This document shows, in pieces, positions 1-8,661 of a stretch of DNA of 50,728 nt. The DNA lies in NCBI GenBank assembly GCA_015057715.1, contig SVDS01000019.1, forward strand, positions 1 through 50,728, given 5' to 3'. The notes beneath the pieces were generated by a model that was not told the origin of the DNA, ran no database searches, and worked only from the letters and a program-made list of their open reading frames with translations. The translations under genes and the position numbers were made by a program. How positions within the stretch are numbered: position 1 is the first letter of the stretch; each line of letters begins with the position of its first letter. Origin of the DNA: Paenibacillaceae bacterium. Lineage in GTDB: Bacteria; Bacillota; Clostridia; Lachnospirales; Lachnospiraceae.

Positions 1-67
1 GTGGCTCAGTTGGTGGAGTACGACCTTGCCAAGGTCGGGGTCGCGGGTTCGAGTCCCGTCTCGCGCT
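1..67 (+). tRNA. tRNA-Gly (GCC), 5' end cut by window edge
   Basis: The anticodon arm carries GCC in the loop CTTGCCAAG. The T arm (GGTTCGAGTCCC) and the acceptor 3' strand CTCGCGC with discriminator T67 are present. About six bases of the 5' acceptor strand lie before position 1. CCA is not encoded. Confidence 0.9.
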
Positions 68-99
68 TTTTTTATTTACCGGAAGTCTTTCTTATAATA

Positions 100-119
100 G
101 AAGACTCTGGTCTTTTTTT
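100..119 (+). terminator. Short intrinsic terminator after tRNA-Gly
   Basis: A 5-bp stem AAGAC/GTCTT with a 4-nt loop is followed by a run of T. The stem is short, so strength is uncertain. Confidence 0.4.
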
Positions 120-293
120 ATTTTAAGGGTAAGTTATATGACGAAATATGGAAATAAGGTATACATAGATTTCAGAATGTGATAAAATGCGGATGGATGT
201 ACCAAATAAGAAAACCTGATATTCTGCAGTATGAATGGAATGTTATGAAAAGAGGAACTAGTAGGATTGTCTGACGGAAGATAAGGAGGGTAT

Positions 294-893
294 ATGTTAG
301 ATCGTGTGATTACCATAAGCAGAGAGTTTGGAAGCGGCGGCAGGGAACTGGGAATGAAGCTGTCACAGAAACTTGAAATCCCTTTCTATGACAAAGAATT
401 AATTTCTTTAACTGCACAGGAAACAAATCTGTCTGAGACTGAGTTTCTTAGTTATTATGAGAGCATTCCCGTAACAGAGCAATCATTGGAACCACCCCTT
501 TATACCTCATTTTCCCCCCTGTATGAAGTACCTATATCTGATCAGGTATTTCTGGCTCAGTCCAGAGTGATTAAAAGTCTGGCTGAAAAGGGACCATGTA
601 TTATTGTTGGAAGGTGTGCGGATCGGGTTCTTGAAGACAGCATCAATCTATTTATATACGCAGGGATTGAACAGCGGATCCAGCGAATTATTTCCTTAAA
701 TAAAGATCTGAATCCTGAATTAATAGAGAATAAAATCAGGGAAACAGATCGGAAAAGAAAAGATTATTATCAGTATTATACAGGCTGTGAATGGGGAAAG
801 GCGCAGAATTATCACCTTTGTCTGGACAGCGGTCTTGCAGGTGTGGAAGGATGTTATCAGGCCGTTTTAAGCTATTTAGGGCATTGTATTTAA
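294..893 (+). CDS. Cytidylate kinase-like family protein
   Basis: 199 aa. The N-terminus ITISREFGSGGRELG is the glycine-rich nucleotide-binding loop of the cytidylate kinase-like family, followed by FYDKELI, which is typical of these proteins. GRCADRVL near residue 103 is another conserved block. The family is related to CMP kinase, but many members sit outside the canonical cmk locus and their substrate is not established, so the reaction is inferred only as nucleotide/nucleoside phosphorylation in the cytosol. ATG 294 is preceded by AAGGAGGG at good spacing. It is monocistronic or cotranscribed with the L,D-transpeptidase 25 nt downstream. Confidence 0.85.
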   Translation: MLDRVITISREFGSGGRELGMKLSQKLEIPFYDKELISLTAQETNLSETEFLSYYESIPVTEQSLEPPLYTSFSPLYEVPISDQVFLAQSRVIKSLAEKGPCIIVGRCADRVLEDSINLFIYAGIEQRIQRIISLNKDLNPELIENKIRETDRKRKDYYQYYTGCEWGKAQNYHLCLDSGLAGVEGCYQAVLSYLGHCI

Positions 894-917
894 TTATAGT
901 TTTGAAGGAGCATGGTT

Positions 918-1529
918 GTGAACGTAAGAATGAGTAAAAAGATAAGAAGAGTTTTTTCGGGATTGATTGCAATTGTGTTGATCGCTTTGACTGCGACAAC
1001 CGGTTATGCCCAGGAGGCGGCAGGACCGGGAGCAGATCTTAAGGCAGGGAATGCTGCATCGGTGAATGGTGTCTCCATATACGTGAGCAAACGGTTGAAA
1101 ACCCTGTACTTAAAACAGAATGGGACTTTAATCGGGGAGTATCCCGTATCCATTGGTGCATCGTCTTCTGACGGAAACAAAAAGGTAGAAGGTGATATGA
1201 GAACTCCCAGCGGTCAGTTTTATGTCTGTACGAGAAATGACAAAAGTGTGGCATATCTGTCACTTGGGCTTTCTTATCCCGGAATAGAAGATGCGAATCG
1301 GGGATTTGAGCAGGGAATCATCACCCAGGAGCAAAGAGATGAAATTATTAATGCTAATTTAAACGGACAACAGCCTCCGTGGGAAACGGCACTGGGCGGA
1401 GCTATTATGATTCATGGATGCAGAGTTCCCGATGGAACAACTCATGGATGCGTAGCAGTTGATAATGATGTAATGGATGTTTTGTGGAGTTACTGCAATT
1501 TGGGTGTTCCGGTCACAATCGGTCCATAA
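918..1529 (+). CDS. L,D-transpeptidase (YkuD domain), exported
   Basis: About 203 aa. An N-terminal signal peptide (basic start, hydrophobic core, cleavage near GYA-Q) precedes a YkuD catalytic domain. The active-site region shows IMIHG followed by THGCVAVDN, with the catalytic Cys in THGC. The family makes 3-3 cross-links in peptidoglycan or attaches proteins to it, so the protein acts outside the membrane. An ATG at 912 lies only one base from the GAAGGAG ribosome site, whereas GTG 918 is seven bases away, so GTG 918 is preferred. A strong terminator follows. Confidence 0.87.
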   Translation: MNVRMSKKIRRVFSGLIAIVLIALTATTGYAQEAAGPGADLKAGNAASVNGVSIYVSKRLKTLYLKQNGTLIGEYPVSIGASSSDGNKKVEGDMRTPSGQFYVCTRNDKSVAYLSLGLSYPGIEDANRGFEQGIITQEQRDEIINANLNGQQPPWETALGGAIMIHGCRVPDGTTHGCVAVDNDVMDVLWSYCNLGVPVTIGP

Positions 1530-1532
1530 ATG

Positions 1533-1574
1533 AAGTCCTCAAACGCGGTATATACCGTTTTTGGGGACTTTTTT
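1533..1574 (+). terminator. Intrinsic terminator after L,D-transpeptidase
   Basis: The outer stem AAGTCC/GGACTT encloses the self-complementary CGGTATATACCG and is followed by a T run. Confidence 0.85.
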
Positions 1575-1585
1575 AATGCCTGTCC

Positions 1586-1614
1586 TTGTAATATAAGAAC
1601 CTTTGTACTATAAT
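1586..1614 (+). promoter_or_regulatory. Sigma-A-type promoter for the aminotransferase operon
   Basis: TTGTAA, a 17-nt spacer and TATAAT, about 45 nt before the start at 1660. Confidence 0.65.
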
Positions 1615-1659
1615 AACTAAGATTATATTTTATTAATAAAACACAGAGGTGGAATGCCC

Positions 1660-2826
1660 ATGCGATTTGCTAGAAGAATGAACCATTTTGGAGAGGGAAT
1701 CTTTTCTAAGCTTCTGGAGATGAAACGCCAGAAGGAGGAGAAAGGAGAACTGGTAATTGATTTAAGCGTGGGAGCACCAAATATTCCGCCGGCTGGACAT
1801 ATTACAGAAGCTCTTTGCGAAGCGGCTGCTGATCCGAATAATTATATTTATGCCATACAGGATCAGAAAGAACTATTAGATGCAGTCGCTCTATGGTATC
1901 AAAGACGATATGGAGTCACCCTGAATCCATCATCAGAAATCTGCTCACTTCTTGGTTCTCAGGAGGGGCTGGCACATATAGCTTTGTCTATCATAGACGA
2001 AGGAGACATTGTGCTTGTACCCGATCCCTGTTACCCGGTATTTGCCGATGGTCCTTTACTGGCTGGAGCCAGTCTTTTTTACATGCCTCAAAGGAAAGAA
2101 AAGGATTATCTCATCGATTTTTCAGAAATACCCGAAGAGATTGCCATAAAAGCCAGGTTCATGATTGTTTCTTATCCCAATAATCCTACCACAGTCATGG
2201 CACCTGACAGCTTCTATAAAAATCTAATTGAATTTGCACAAAAGTACGACATCGTGGTTTTACATGATAACGCCTATAGTGAACTGGTGTTTGACCAGCG
2301 TCAGTGCGGCAGTTTTTTAAGCTTTCCCGGTGCAAAAGAGATTGGTGTGGAATTTAATTCTCTTTCTAAAACCTATGGGCTTGCTGGTGCAAGAATCGGA
2401 TTCTGTCTGGGAAACCGGGAAGTTGTTGAAAAGATAAAAACCTTAAAGTCTAATATGGATTACGGGATGTTTCTTCCTGTTCAAAAAGCGGCAATTGCTG
2501 CAATCACAGGAGATCAGTCCTGTGTTGAATCAACCAGAAAGGCATATGAGAGACGAAGAGATGCTTTGTGTGAACATATGACCAGGATTGGATGGAATAT
2601 GGAAAAGCCCCAGGCAACCATGTTTGTATGGGCAAAGATCCCGGACAAGTTTAAAGATTCAGAAACATTTTCCCGGGAACTTCTTGAAAGAGCAGGAGTA
2701 CTGGTAACACCTGGAAGTGCATTTGGTCCTTCCGGTGAGGGATTTGTAAGGCTTGCGCTGGTGCGTGAGGAAGAGGTGCTCATTCAGGCTGCCGAACAGG
2801 TGGATAAAAGTGGAATTTTGAGGTGA
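1660..2826 (+). CDS. Class I/II PLP-dependent aminotransferase (LL-DAP/alanine aminotransferase-like)
   Basis: About 388 aa, the usual length of fold-type I aminotransferases. Visible blocks are VSYPNNPTT, HDNAYSEL and the PLP-lysine motif NSLSKTYGLAGARIGF, and near the C-terminus there is substrate-carboxylate-binding sequence around FVRLALV. The overall look is closest to the LL-diaminopimelate/AlaC-like branch (start RMNHFGEGIF, SVGAPNIPP), but the substrate cannot be fixed from sequence alone. ATG 1654 touches the AGAGGTGG site, while ATG 1660 has seven-base spacing and is preferred. The stop codon lies within the ribosome site of the next gene, which suggests translational coupling. Confidence 0.85.
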   Translation: MRFARRMNHFGEGIFSKLLEMKRQKEEKGELVIDLSVGAPNIPPAGHITEALCEAAADPNNYIYAIQDQKELLDAVALWYQRRYGVTLNPSSEICSLLGSQEGLAHIALSIIDEGDIVLVPDPCYPVFADGPLLAGASLFYMPQRKEKDYLIDFSEIPEEIAIKARFMIVSYPNNPTTVMAPDSFYKNLIEFAQKYDIVVLHDNAYSELVFDQRQCGSFLSFPGAKEIGVEFNSLSKTYGLAGARIGFCLGNREVVEKIKTLKSNMDYGMFLPVQKAAIAAITGDQSCVESTRKAYERRRDALCEHMTRIGWNMEKPQATMFVWAKIPDKFKDSETFSRELLERAGVLVTPGSAFGPSGEGFVRLALVREEEVLIQAAEQVDKSGILR

Positions 2827-2831
2827 GACAT

Positions 2832-3281
2832 ATGAAAAAGAGATTGGTGTGGACAGTAACAGCAGTCTTATATATTTTATTTATTTACTCCAACTCTCTT
2901 AAGACAGCAGATTTATCATCAGTTGACAGCGGGCATGTTTTGGAGTATTTAAAGAATTTGTTTATCTCTACGGGCATAGAGAACCGGTGGCTTACAGAGC
3001 ATATAATCCGTAAGGCAGGGCATTTCTCAGAATATACGCTGTTAGGGATAATATTGTATCATTGTGTCAGATCATATGAATTTAGAATGGAGAGGCGTTG
3101 GTTTATTCATGGAATTGCAGGTTTTCTGATTCCTTTTATTGATGAGACCATTCAGCTGTTTGTGCCGGGTAGATCCGGGCAGATCTCTGATGTATGGCTG
3201 GATTGTTCAGGAGTGGCAGCCGGAACTGCGATTGCAGCACTCCTGTTTTTTATATACGCAAAAGAATGGAGTAAAATATGA
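2832..3281 (+). CDS. VanZ-like family membrane protein
   Basis: About 149 aa with several hydrophobic segments. It carries the VanZ-family signatures FIYSNS in the first helix, RKAGHFSEYTLLG in the middle, and DETIQLFVPGRSGQISDVWLD before the last helix, split here only for description. VanZ gives low-level teicoplanin resistance in enterococci, but in most Firmicutes the role of these proteins is unknown. Start ATG 2832 follows GAGGTGAG. A GTG at 2823 is also open but lies inside that ribosome site. The stop overlaps truA by ATGA. Confidence 0.85.
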   Translation: MKKRLVWTVTAVLYILFIYSNSLKTADLSSVDSGHVLEYLKNLFISTGIENRWLTEHIIRKAGHFSEYTLLGIILYHCVRSYEFRMERRWFIHGIAGFLIPFIDETIQLFVPGRSGQISDVWLDCSGVAAGTAIAALLFFIYAKEWSKI

Positions 3282-4015
3282 AGAATTATCGGATTGTTGT
3301 TGAGTACGATGGAAGCCGCTATGACGGATGGCAGAAACAGGGGAATACCGATCAGACGATACAGGGGAAGATAGAAACTGTTTTAGAGCGATTAATCGGG
3401 CAAAGCGTGGAGGTACATGGTTCAGGCAGAACAGATGCAGGGGTGCACGCTCTTAATCAGGTTGCTAATTTTCACATTGATATAAATAAAAAGGAACAGG
3501 AGATAATGGAGTATTTAAACCATTATCTTCCTGAAGATATCCGGATAAAGGCACTGGATCAGGTTTCGGAGCGGTTTCACAGCCGTTTGAATGCGCAGGA
3601 GAAGACATATCTTTACCGTATTGAAATGGGAGAGAAAAAGCCGGTTTTTGATCGAAAATATATTTATGGTCTTCATAAAAGCCTGGATGTAGAAGCGATG
3701 GAACGGGCAGCTGCTATTCTCTGCGGAGAGCACGATTTTAAAAGCTTTTGCTCCAACAGGAAAATGAAGAAGTCAACAGTAAGGAACTTAAAGAAAATAG
3801 AATTTGAAAAAGAGGATACCAAACTTCTGGTTCGTTTTACTGGAGATGGATTTCTCTATAATATGGTAAGAATTCTTATGGGCACTTTAATAGAAGTGGG
3901 ACTGAAAGAACGAAGACCAGAGGAGATGTCTGGGATCTTAAAAGCGCTGGACCGGCAAATGGCTGGTTATACCGCGCCTCCGGAAGGCCTTTTTTTGGAG
4001 AGTGTCAACTATTAA
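3278..4015 (+). CDS. truA: tRNA pseudouridine(38-40) synthase TruA
   Basis: 245 aa, the normal length. It converts uridines 38-40 of the tRNA anticodon stem-loop to pseudouridine in the cytosol. The catalytic motif GSGRTDAGVHA contains the nucleophile Asp at residue 53. YDGSRYDGWQKQ at the N-terminus and FTGDGFLYNMVRILMGTL in the C-terminal half are further family blocks. The start overlaps the VanZ stop (ATGA), so the pair is translationally coupled. Confidence 0.96.
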   Translation: MKNYRIVVEYDGSRYDGWQKQGNTDQTIQGKIETVLERLIGQSVEVHGSGRTDAGVHALNQVANFHIDINKKEQEIMEYLNHYLPEDIRIKALDQVSERFHSRLNAQEKTYLYRIEMGEKKPVFDRKYIYGLHKSLDVEAMERAAAILCGEHDFKSFCSNRKMKKSTVRNLKKIEFEKEDTKLLVRFTGDGFLYNMVRILMGTLIEVGLKERRPEEMSGILKALDRQMAGYTAPPEGLFLESVNY

Positions 4016-4039
4016 CTTTAAAATCAGGAAAGGAGAACT

Positions 4040-5218
4040 ATGACTGATTTTTTGGTTCGCATATTTGTGAAGGACTATAAAAACATGGAGGACTCCCTGG
4101 TTCGTACCCGATACGGGCTTATGGCAAGTGTGGTGGGGATCTTCTGCAACATCCTTTTGTTCACTGCCAAGCTACTAACGGGACTGCTGATTAACAGTAT
4201 CTCTGTTATGGCAGACGCATTTAATAACTTATCGGATGCGGCATCCTCAATTATAGGATTTATTGGTGTGAAGATGGCTGGGAAACCGGCAGATGAGGAG
4301 CACCCATTTGGACATGGAAGAGTGGAATATATTGCGGCATTTATTGTTGCATTCCTTGTTATCCAGGTAGGCTTTTCCCTGTTTAAAACCTCAATTGATA
4401 AAATACTCCACCCTCAGGAGATGTCTTTTCATGCAGTGTCTGTTATTATCCTTATTTTGTCTGTATTAGTGAAATTATGGATGGCGTTTTTTAACAGAAC
4501 TCTTGGAAATCGAATCCAGTCAGCTGTCATGAAGGCGACCGCAGCAGATTCTATGGGTGATGTAATAACTACCTCTTCCACTATATTGTCTGTGGTTATT
4601 TATGGGATCTGGGGGTTAAATATTGATGGAATCGTGGGTGTGATTGTCTCAGTCATCGTCATGTGGGCGGGTATCAGGATTGCAAAAGATACTCTTACGC
4701 CATTAATCGGTGAGCCCATTGATCCAAAGCTTTACCAGGAAATCACTGATTTTGTGGAAGCCTATGAAGGGATTGTGGGAAGTCATGACCTGATTGTTCA
4801 TAATTATGGACCAACCAGAAGTATGGCCTCCATTCATGCTGAAGTTCCTAATGACGTAAATGTAGAGGTGTCCCATGAGATTATCGACCGGATTGAACGG
4901 GAAGCATTAAAAAAATTTGGGATATTTCTTGTAATTCATATGGATCCTGTTGAAACCAGGGATTCGAAAGTAATGGAATTTGGAAGTATGGTGGAAAATG
5001 TGATACAGGATACAGATGAAAGAGTCACATTTCATGATTTTAGAATGATAGAAGGAAAGGATCAGATTAATCTGATCTTTGATCTGGTGGTTCCCAGGGA
5101 ATATGACCGCAAAAAAAGGGAATGGCTAAAGGAAGAGATCACAAAAAAGGTAACTGAGATAGATAAACGCTGCTGTCTGGTCATAACCGCGGAAAGTGGT
5201 TTTGGTGTGGAAAAATAA
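4040..5218 (+). CDS. Cation diffusion facilitator (CDF) family metal transporter
   Basis: 392 aa. An N-terminal membrane domain of about six helices contains the metal-site residues in ADAFNNLSD (helix 2) and ADSMGDV (helix 5), with the inter-helix block HPFGHGRVEY. A cytosolic C-terminal domain follows (from about residue 215), with VHNYGP and VIHMDP. CDF proteins export divalent metals (Zn, Mn, Fe, Co) by proton antiport. DAFNN in place of the HD pair of zinc transporters leaves Mn or Fe possible, but this is not decided. The protein is longer than the roughly 300-aa minimum because of an extended C-terminal regulatory domain. AAAGGAG precedes ATG 4040. Confidence 0.92.
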   Translation: MTDFLVRIFVKDYKNMEDSLVRTRYGLMASVVGIFCNILLFTAKLLTGLLINSISVMADAFNNLSDAASSIIGFIGVKMAGKPADEEHPFGHGRVEYIAAFIVAFLVIQVGFSLFKTSIDKILHPQEMSFHAVSVIILILSVLVKLWMAFFNRTLGNRIQSAVMKATAADSMGDVITTSSTILSVVIYGIWGLNIDGIVGVIVSVIVMWAGIRIAKDTLTPLIGEPIDPKLYQEITDFVEAYEGIVGSHDLIVHNYGPTRSMASIHAEVPNDVNVEVSHEIIDRIEREALKKFGIFLVIHMDPVETRDSKVMEFGSMVENVIQDTDERVTFHDFRMIEGKDQINLIFDLVVPREYDRKKREWLKEEITKKVTEIDKRCCLVITAESGFGVEK

Positions 5219-5294
5219 GGTAATAAAATATTTCCATTTTATGCAATAAGATGACAGAAATCAGCATTAACCTAATAGAAAGGAAATCGGATCC

Positions 5295-5873
5295 ATGCTG
5301 TTTATGGGATTGATGAGCTTTGGCGGAGCTGAAGATTACAGCCTGTTAAGCGATGAAGCGCTTTTGAAAAAAGTGGCAGAGGGCGACCAGGAGGCTTTTC
5401 AGCGTTTATATCAGAATACAGACCGCACGATGTACAGTTTTATTCTGTCCATTATAAAGCACCCCCAGGATGCGGAGGAAATCTTGCAGGAAGTCTATTT
5501 AAAGATATGGACTTCTGCAAAGAGCTACAAATCCCAGGGGAAACCTTTGGCGTGGATGTTTACCATAGCACGGAATTTATGCTATATGAAATTCCGGGAG
5601 CAGAAACATGACTCGGACATTACGTTAGAAGACTTGTCTGGAACGGAAACCGGAGAGGTCTGTTCAGAAATAGAGATGGCAGCAGATAAGATGGTATTGC
5701 TGGCTGCATTGTCAATTTTAAAGGAAGAGGAGAGAGAAATCGTTCTTCTTCATACGTCCGCCGGAATGAAGCACAGGGAAATAGCGGCCAGCTTAAAGAT
5801 TCCTTTGGCAACTGCTCTGTCCAGATATAACCGGGCTATGAAAAAACTGGAAAATTATTTAAGAGAGGAGTAG
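5295..5873 (+). CDS. ECF-type RNA polymerase sigma factor
   Basis: 192 aa. Region 2 is visible around FQRLYQNTDRTMYSFIL and DAEEILQEVYLKIW; region 4 is visible at EREIVLLHTSAGMKHREIAA with its helix-turn-helix. It directs RNA polymerase to a dedicated promoter set. The next gene, 8 nt downstream, is an RsgI-like membrane anti-sigma, so the factor is probably held at the membrane until an outside signal arrives. ATG 5295 follows AAAGGA. ATGs at 5304 and 5313 are alternative starts. Confidence 0.93.
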   Translation: MLFMGLMSFGGAEDYSLLSDEALLKKVAEGDQEAFQRLYQNTDRTMYSFILSIIKHPQDAEEILQEVYLKIWTSAKSYKSQGKPLAWMFTIARNLCYMKFREQKHDSDITLEDLSGTETGEVCSEIEMAADKMVLLAALSILKEEEREIVLLHTSAGMKHREIAASLKIPLATALSRYNRAMKKLENYLREE

Positions 5874-5881
5874 GCTTTGAT

Positions 5882-7309
5882 ATGGCTTTAGATAAAGACA
5901 AACAACTAAATAGAAAACAGATCGAAGCCTGCTTAAAATCTGCAACTGATGATTTAATCCCCAATGTACTGGACCGGATTGATTTAAGCACTCCCCAGAT
6001 TGAGGAGACCAGTGTTTCAAAGCCAGTCTTTTTTAAACGGCAGAGGGTGATTGCAGGGCTGATTGCAGCTTGCTTCTGCATGATTATGCTTGCCGGAGGA
6101 ACTTACAGTTTTCAAAACAGCAGGGTGGATTCTGTCATAGGAATTGATGTAAATCCAAGTGTTGAATTATCTGTAAACAAGAAAAACAGGGTGCTGAAAG
6201 CAGAGGCGGTCAATCAGGACGGGATGACAATACTTAAGGATATGGATATGGAAGGCGTGGATTTAAATGTGGCTGTTAACGCCATAATCGGATCCATGGT
6301 TACCCACGGCTTTCTTGATGATCTGGATAATGCAATACTGGTTACTGTATCCAATGACAGCATTAAAAAGGCTTCCAATTTAAGATCTGCAGTGGTCACT
6401 GATATCAGGACGACTCTGGAGGAAAAAAGATTAAAAGCGGTTGTCTATGACCAGCAGGTCATAGAGGAAGACGATGTGAAGCAGCTGGCCCAGGAATATA
6501 ACATATCCTATGGAAAAGCTTATTTCTTAAAAGAACTGATTGCCCAGAATTCTTCCCTCTCTATGGAAGATATGGAAGAACTGGCTCCACTTACCATGGA
6601 AGAGATTGCTAAGGTCATAACAGAAAGGTCCTATGCAGTGGGGGCTAAGACAAAGGTTTCAGAGGAATCGCTGGAAGAGACCAGGACCAGCATTCAGACA
6701 ACGGAGGAGACGACTACAAAGAAAGAGACAGAGTCAGTCACTGAAACCACTCCGGAATCCACAACTGCTGAGACTCAGAGCCAGGTGCATACAGAGCCAT
6801 CGGGCACTCAGCCTCCGGCTACAAGTGGGGAAACCACGGCAGCAGCAACTACATCTGAGGATGTGGTGTCATCAGAGAAAATAAAGATTGATTACGTGGA
6901 CTATGAGAATGGAATTATCATGGTTCACTTTAAAACGAGAGTCAAATGGAAAAATCCTACAGTTTCGGTAAAGGATGGAGATAATAACACATACTCATCA
7001 AAGATAGAAGATACCGATTCTGATTACTGTGAGATCAGTGTAACCGGCTTAGAAGGTGGCAGGGAATATACCTTTGTACTTGGAGGAATATCCCCGAAAT
7101 CAGGAAAGCAGACCACTGTAAAGGGAATTTTTGAGACACCTGTAATTGGAAACGGGGAAGCTGATGACACGGAAACAGAGGAGACCACCGAGGAGGCTGT
7201 GACTAAGCCGGCTGAAACTACAACCATGAAAGCGCTAGAAACAGATACAACCGTGGCAGAGAAAAAGAGCACTGAATCAGTGAATCAGGAAGGGCATTCT
7301 GTTCAATAA
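5882..7309 (+). CDS. RsgI-like transmembrane anti-sigma factor with Thr-rich linker and C-terminal beta domain
   Basis: 475 aa. Residues 1-53 are cytosolic and would bind the sigma factor. One membrane helix follows at about 56-76. The RsgI-type middle domain starts near 82 (VIGIDVNPSVEL, then RVL and IIGSMVTHGFL). A long Thr/Ser/Glu-rich outside linker spans about 270-330. A domain at about 335-425 has fibronectin-III-like flavour (WKNPTVSVKDGDNN, GLEGGREYTFVLGG), and a second Thr/Glu-rich tail follows. RsgI proteins are known to cleave themselves at the Asn-Pro bond of the DVNPS motif, and here that bond is Asn91-Pro92. The ligand of the outer domain is unknown; a wall or polysaccharide signal is inference. 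Confidence 0.88.
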   Translation: MALDKDKQLNRKQIEACLKSATDDLIPNVLDRIDLSTPQIEETSVSKPVFFKRQRVIAGLIAACFCMIMLAGGTYSFQNSRVDSVIGIDVNPSVELSVNKKNRVLKAEAVNQDGMTILKDMDMEGVDLNVAVNAIIGSMVTHGFLDDLDNAILVTVSNDSIKKASNLRSAVVTDIRTTLEEKRLKAVVYDQQVIEEDDVKQLAQEYNISYGKAYFLKELIAQNSSLSMEDMEELAPLTMEEIAKVITERSYAVGAKTKVSEESLEETRTSIQTTEETTTKKETESVTETTPESTTAETQSQVHTEPSGTQPPATSGETTAAATTSEDVVSSEKIKIDYVDYENGIIMVHFKTRVKWKNPTVSVKDGDNNTYSSKIEDTDSDYCEISVTGLEGGREYTFVLGGISPKSGKQTTVKGIFETPVIGNGEADDTETEETTEEAVTKPAETTTMKALETDTTVAEKKSTESVNQEGHSVQ

Positions 7310-7359
7310 GGCTCTTCCTGAGCTTAAAAAATATTTGGTAAAAAAATGTAAAATAGTGC

Positions 7360-7388
7360 TTGACCACAGGAGAAAGCTATAGTATAAT
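7360..7388 (+). promoter_or_regulatory. Promoter of first tRNA-Gln
   Basis: TTGACC, 17-nt spacer, TATAAT, ending 16 nt before the tRNA. Confidence 0.85.
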
Positions 7389-7404
7389 ACACTCGTTGCA
7401 CTGA

Positions 7405-7476
7405 TGGGCTATCGCCAAATGGTAAGGCAACGGACTCTGACTCCGTCATTTCAAGGTTCGAATCCTTGTAGCCCAG
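7405..7476 (+). tRNA. tRNA-Gln (CTG), copy 1
   Basis: The acceptor strands TGGGCTA/TAGCCCA pair fully. The anticodon stem ACGGA/TCCGT encloses the loop CTCTGAC with anticodon CTG, and the T arm AAGGTTCGAATCCTT is intact. The gene is 72 nt and differs from copy 2 at 17278 only by one T fewer in the variable loop. It has its own promoter and terminator. Confidence 0.95.
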
Positions 7477-7490
7477 TGATGAAAAAGATT

Positions 7491-7530
7491 AAAAAGCGTT
7501 GATTTGCGAAAGCAGATCAACGCTTTTTTT
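7491..7530. terminator. Bidirectional terminator between tRNA-Gln and the GH105 gene
   Basis: A long stem (AAAAAGCGTTGAT pairing with ATCAACGCTTTTT, with one bulge) and a GAAA loop. There are T runs on both strands, so it can serve the tRNA (+) and the glycosidase operon (-). Confidence 0.9.
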
Positions 7531-7547
7531 ATATACATTCAGCTCAG

Positions 7548-8660
7548 TTAATTTAATGCTTCAATCAGTGAAATCAGGGTCAGTGACTGACCATAAGCCA
7601 TGGGACGAATTGTTATATTTTTATAGTGTTCTGCATTGTAACCCATACCAGTTCCTGCGGAGACATTTAAGACGGTTCCGTCTTCCGCTATATTATTGCA
7701 GATTCCTTCAACAGCCCTGGCTGCACATTCATGATATGTTTCATTCAGAATTCCCATTTTTATACCTTTTAAAATACCACCTGCAATTGCTGCAGATCCA
7801 GATACTTCCTCATAGCTATCCGGATCAGCAAGAACGGTATGCCACAGCCCGGAAGGAGCCTGTAACTCTTTTAGGGCATTCACCTGGGCTTTGTAGGTAT
7901 CTGTCAGATATGTGAGAAGTCCCGGATCCAGAGTTTGATCAAACGACTCAATCAGTTCCAGAATTCCATAGGTAAACCAGGAATTGCCTCTGCACCAGAA
8001 AATTCCGCCAAAATTACTGTTTAGGGGGAAACTCCAGCCATGATAAAACAACCCGGTATGTTTGTCGTATAAATATTTAATATGAAGTAATACCTGATGG
8101 AGGGTTTCGCCTATCCAGTCCTCATTTTTGAAACGATGTCCCATTTTATTTAAAAACAGAACTGCCATGAATAATGTATCAATCCACATTTCACCGTCAT
8201 TTAACAGGACGCCATCACGGTTTCCGATTGCAGTTACCACATGCTGGAAGCCGCCTTCTTTCGTTTTCGGCAGTTCGTTCATCAGCCATTTGGCATGATC
8301 CAGACAGAGCTTTTCGTAATCAGGGTTATGAAACGCATCCAGCAGCTGGGCTAAAACAAGATAAGGGGCAGTGGTATTTATATTTTTACTGGGAAGTCCT
8401 TTCTGCAGATTATTTTGAAACCAGCGGTCAAAAAAATCTAAGTAACGGTCATCGCCATAAAAACCCTGTAGTTTTAACAACCCATAGAGACCTACACCCT
8501 GTGGCCAGTCCCATTCCTCAATGCCAAAATCTCTGGCAATAATACCGCGGCTTGCATCTTCCTTTCCGACTGAGCGGTCATTTTCATAATTACCACCTCC
8601 CAGATTCATCAGTTTGTCCATCACAAGATGGATTTTCGGAAGTAATTCCTTGTTTGTCAT
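7548..8660 (-). CDS. GH105 (YteR-like) unsaturated glycuronyl hydrolase
   Basis: About 370 aa, the size of YteR/YesR. These cytosolic (alpha/alpha)6-barrel enzymes hydrate the double bond of 4,5-unsaturated uronyl residues left by polysaccharide lyases. Family blocks are EWDWPQGVGLYG, the stretch WIDTLFMAVLFL with the likely general-acid Asp (residue 161 from this start), and FWCRGNSWFTYG. No signal peptide is seen, which fits cytosolic action on imported oligosaccharides. The start chosen is the ATG 7 nt after GGAGGA; an ATG five codons upstream overlaps that site. It starts 1 nt beyond the response-regulator stop, at the end of the minus-strand operon. Confidence 0.9.
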   Translation of the reverse strand: MTNKELLPKIHLVMDKLMNLGGGNYENDRSVGKEDASRGIIARDFGIEEWDWPQGVGLYGLLKLQGFYGDDRYLDFFDRWFQNNLQKGLPSKNINTTAPYLVLAQLLDAFHNPDYEKLCLDHAKWLMNELPKTKEGGFQHVVTAIGNRDGVLLNDGEMWIDTLFMAVLFLNKMGHRFKNEDWIGETLHQVLLHIKYLYDKHTGLFYHGWSFPLNSNFGGIFWCRGNSWFTYGILELIESFDQTLDPGLLTYLTDTYKAQVNALKELQAPSGLWHTVLADPDSYEEVSGSAAIAGGILKGIKMGILNETYHECAARAVEGICNNIAEDGTVLNVSAGTGMGYNAEHYKNITIRPMAYGQSLTLISLIEALN

Positions 8661-8661
8661 T

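Noticed and set aside
6633-6884. Open frame inside the anti-sigma gene
   Set aside because: An Arg/Gln-rich shadow of the Thr-rich linker in another frame; no ribosome site.
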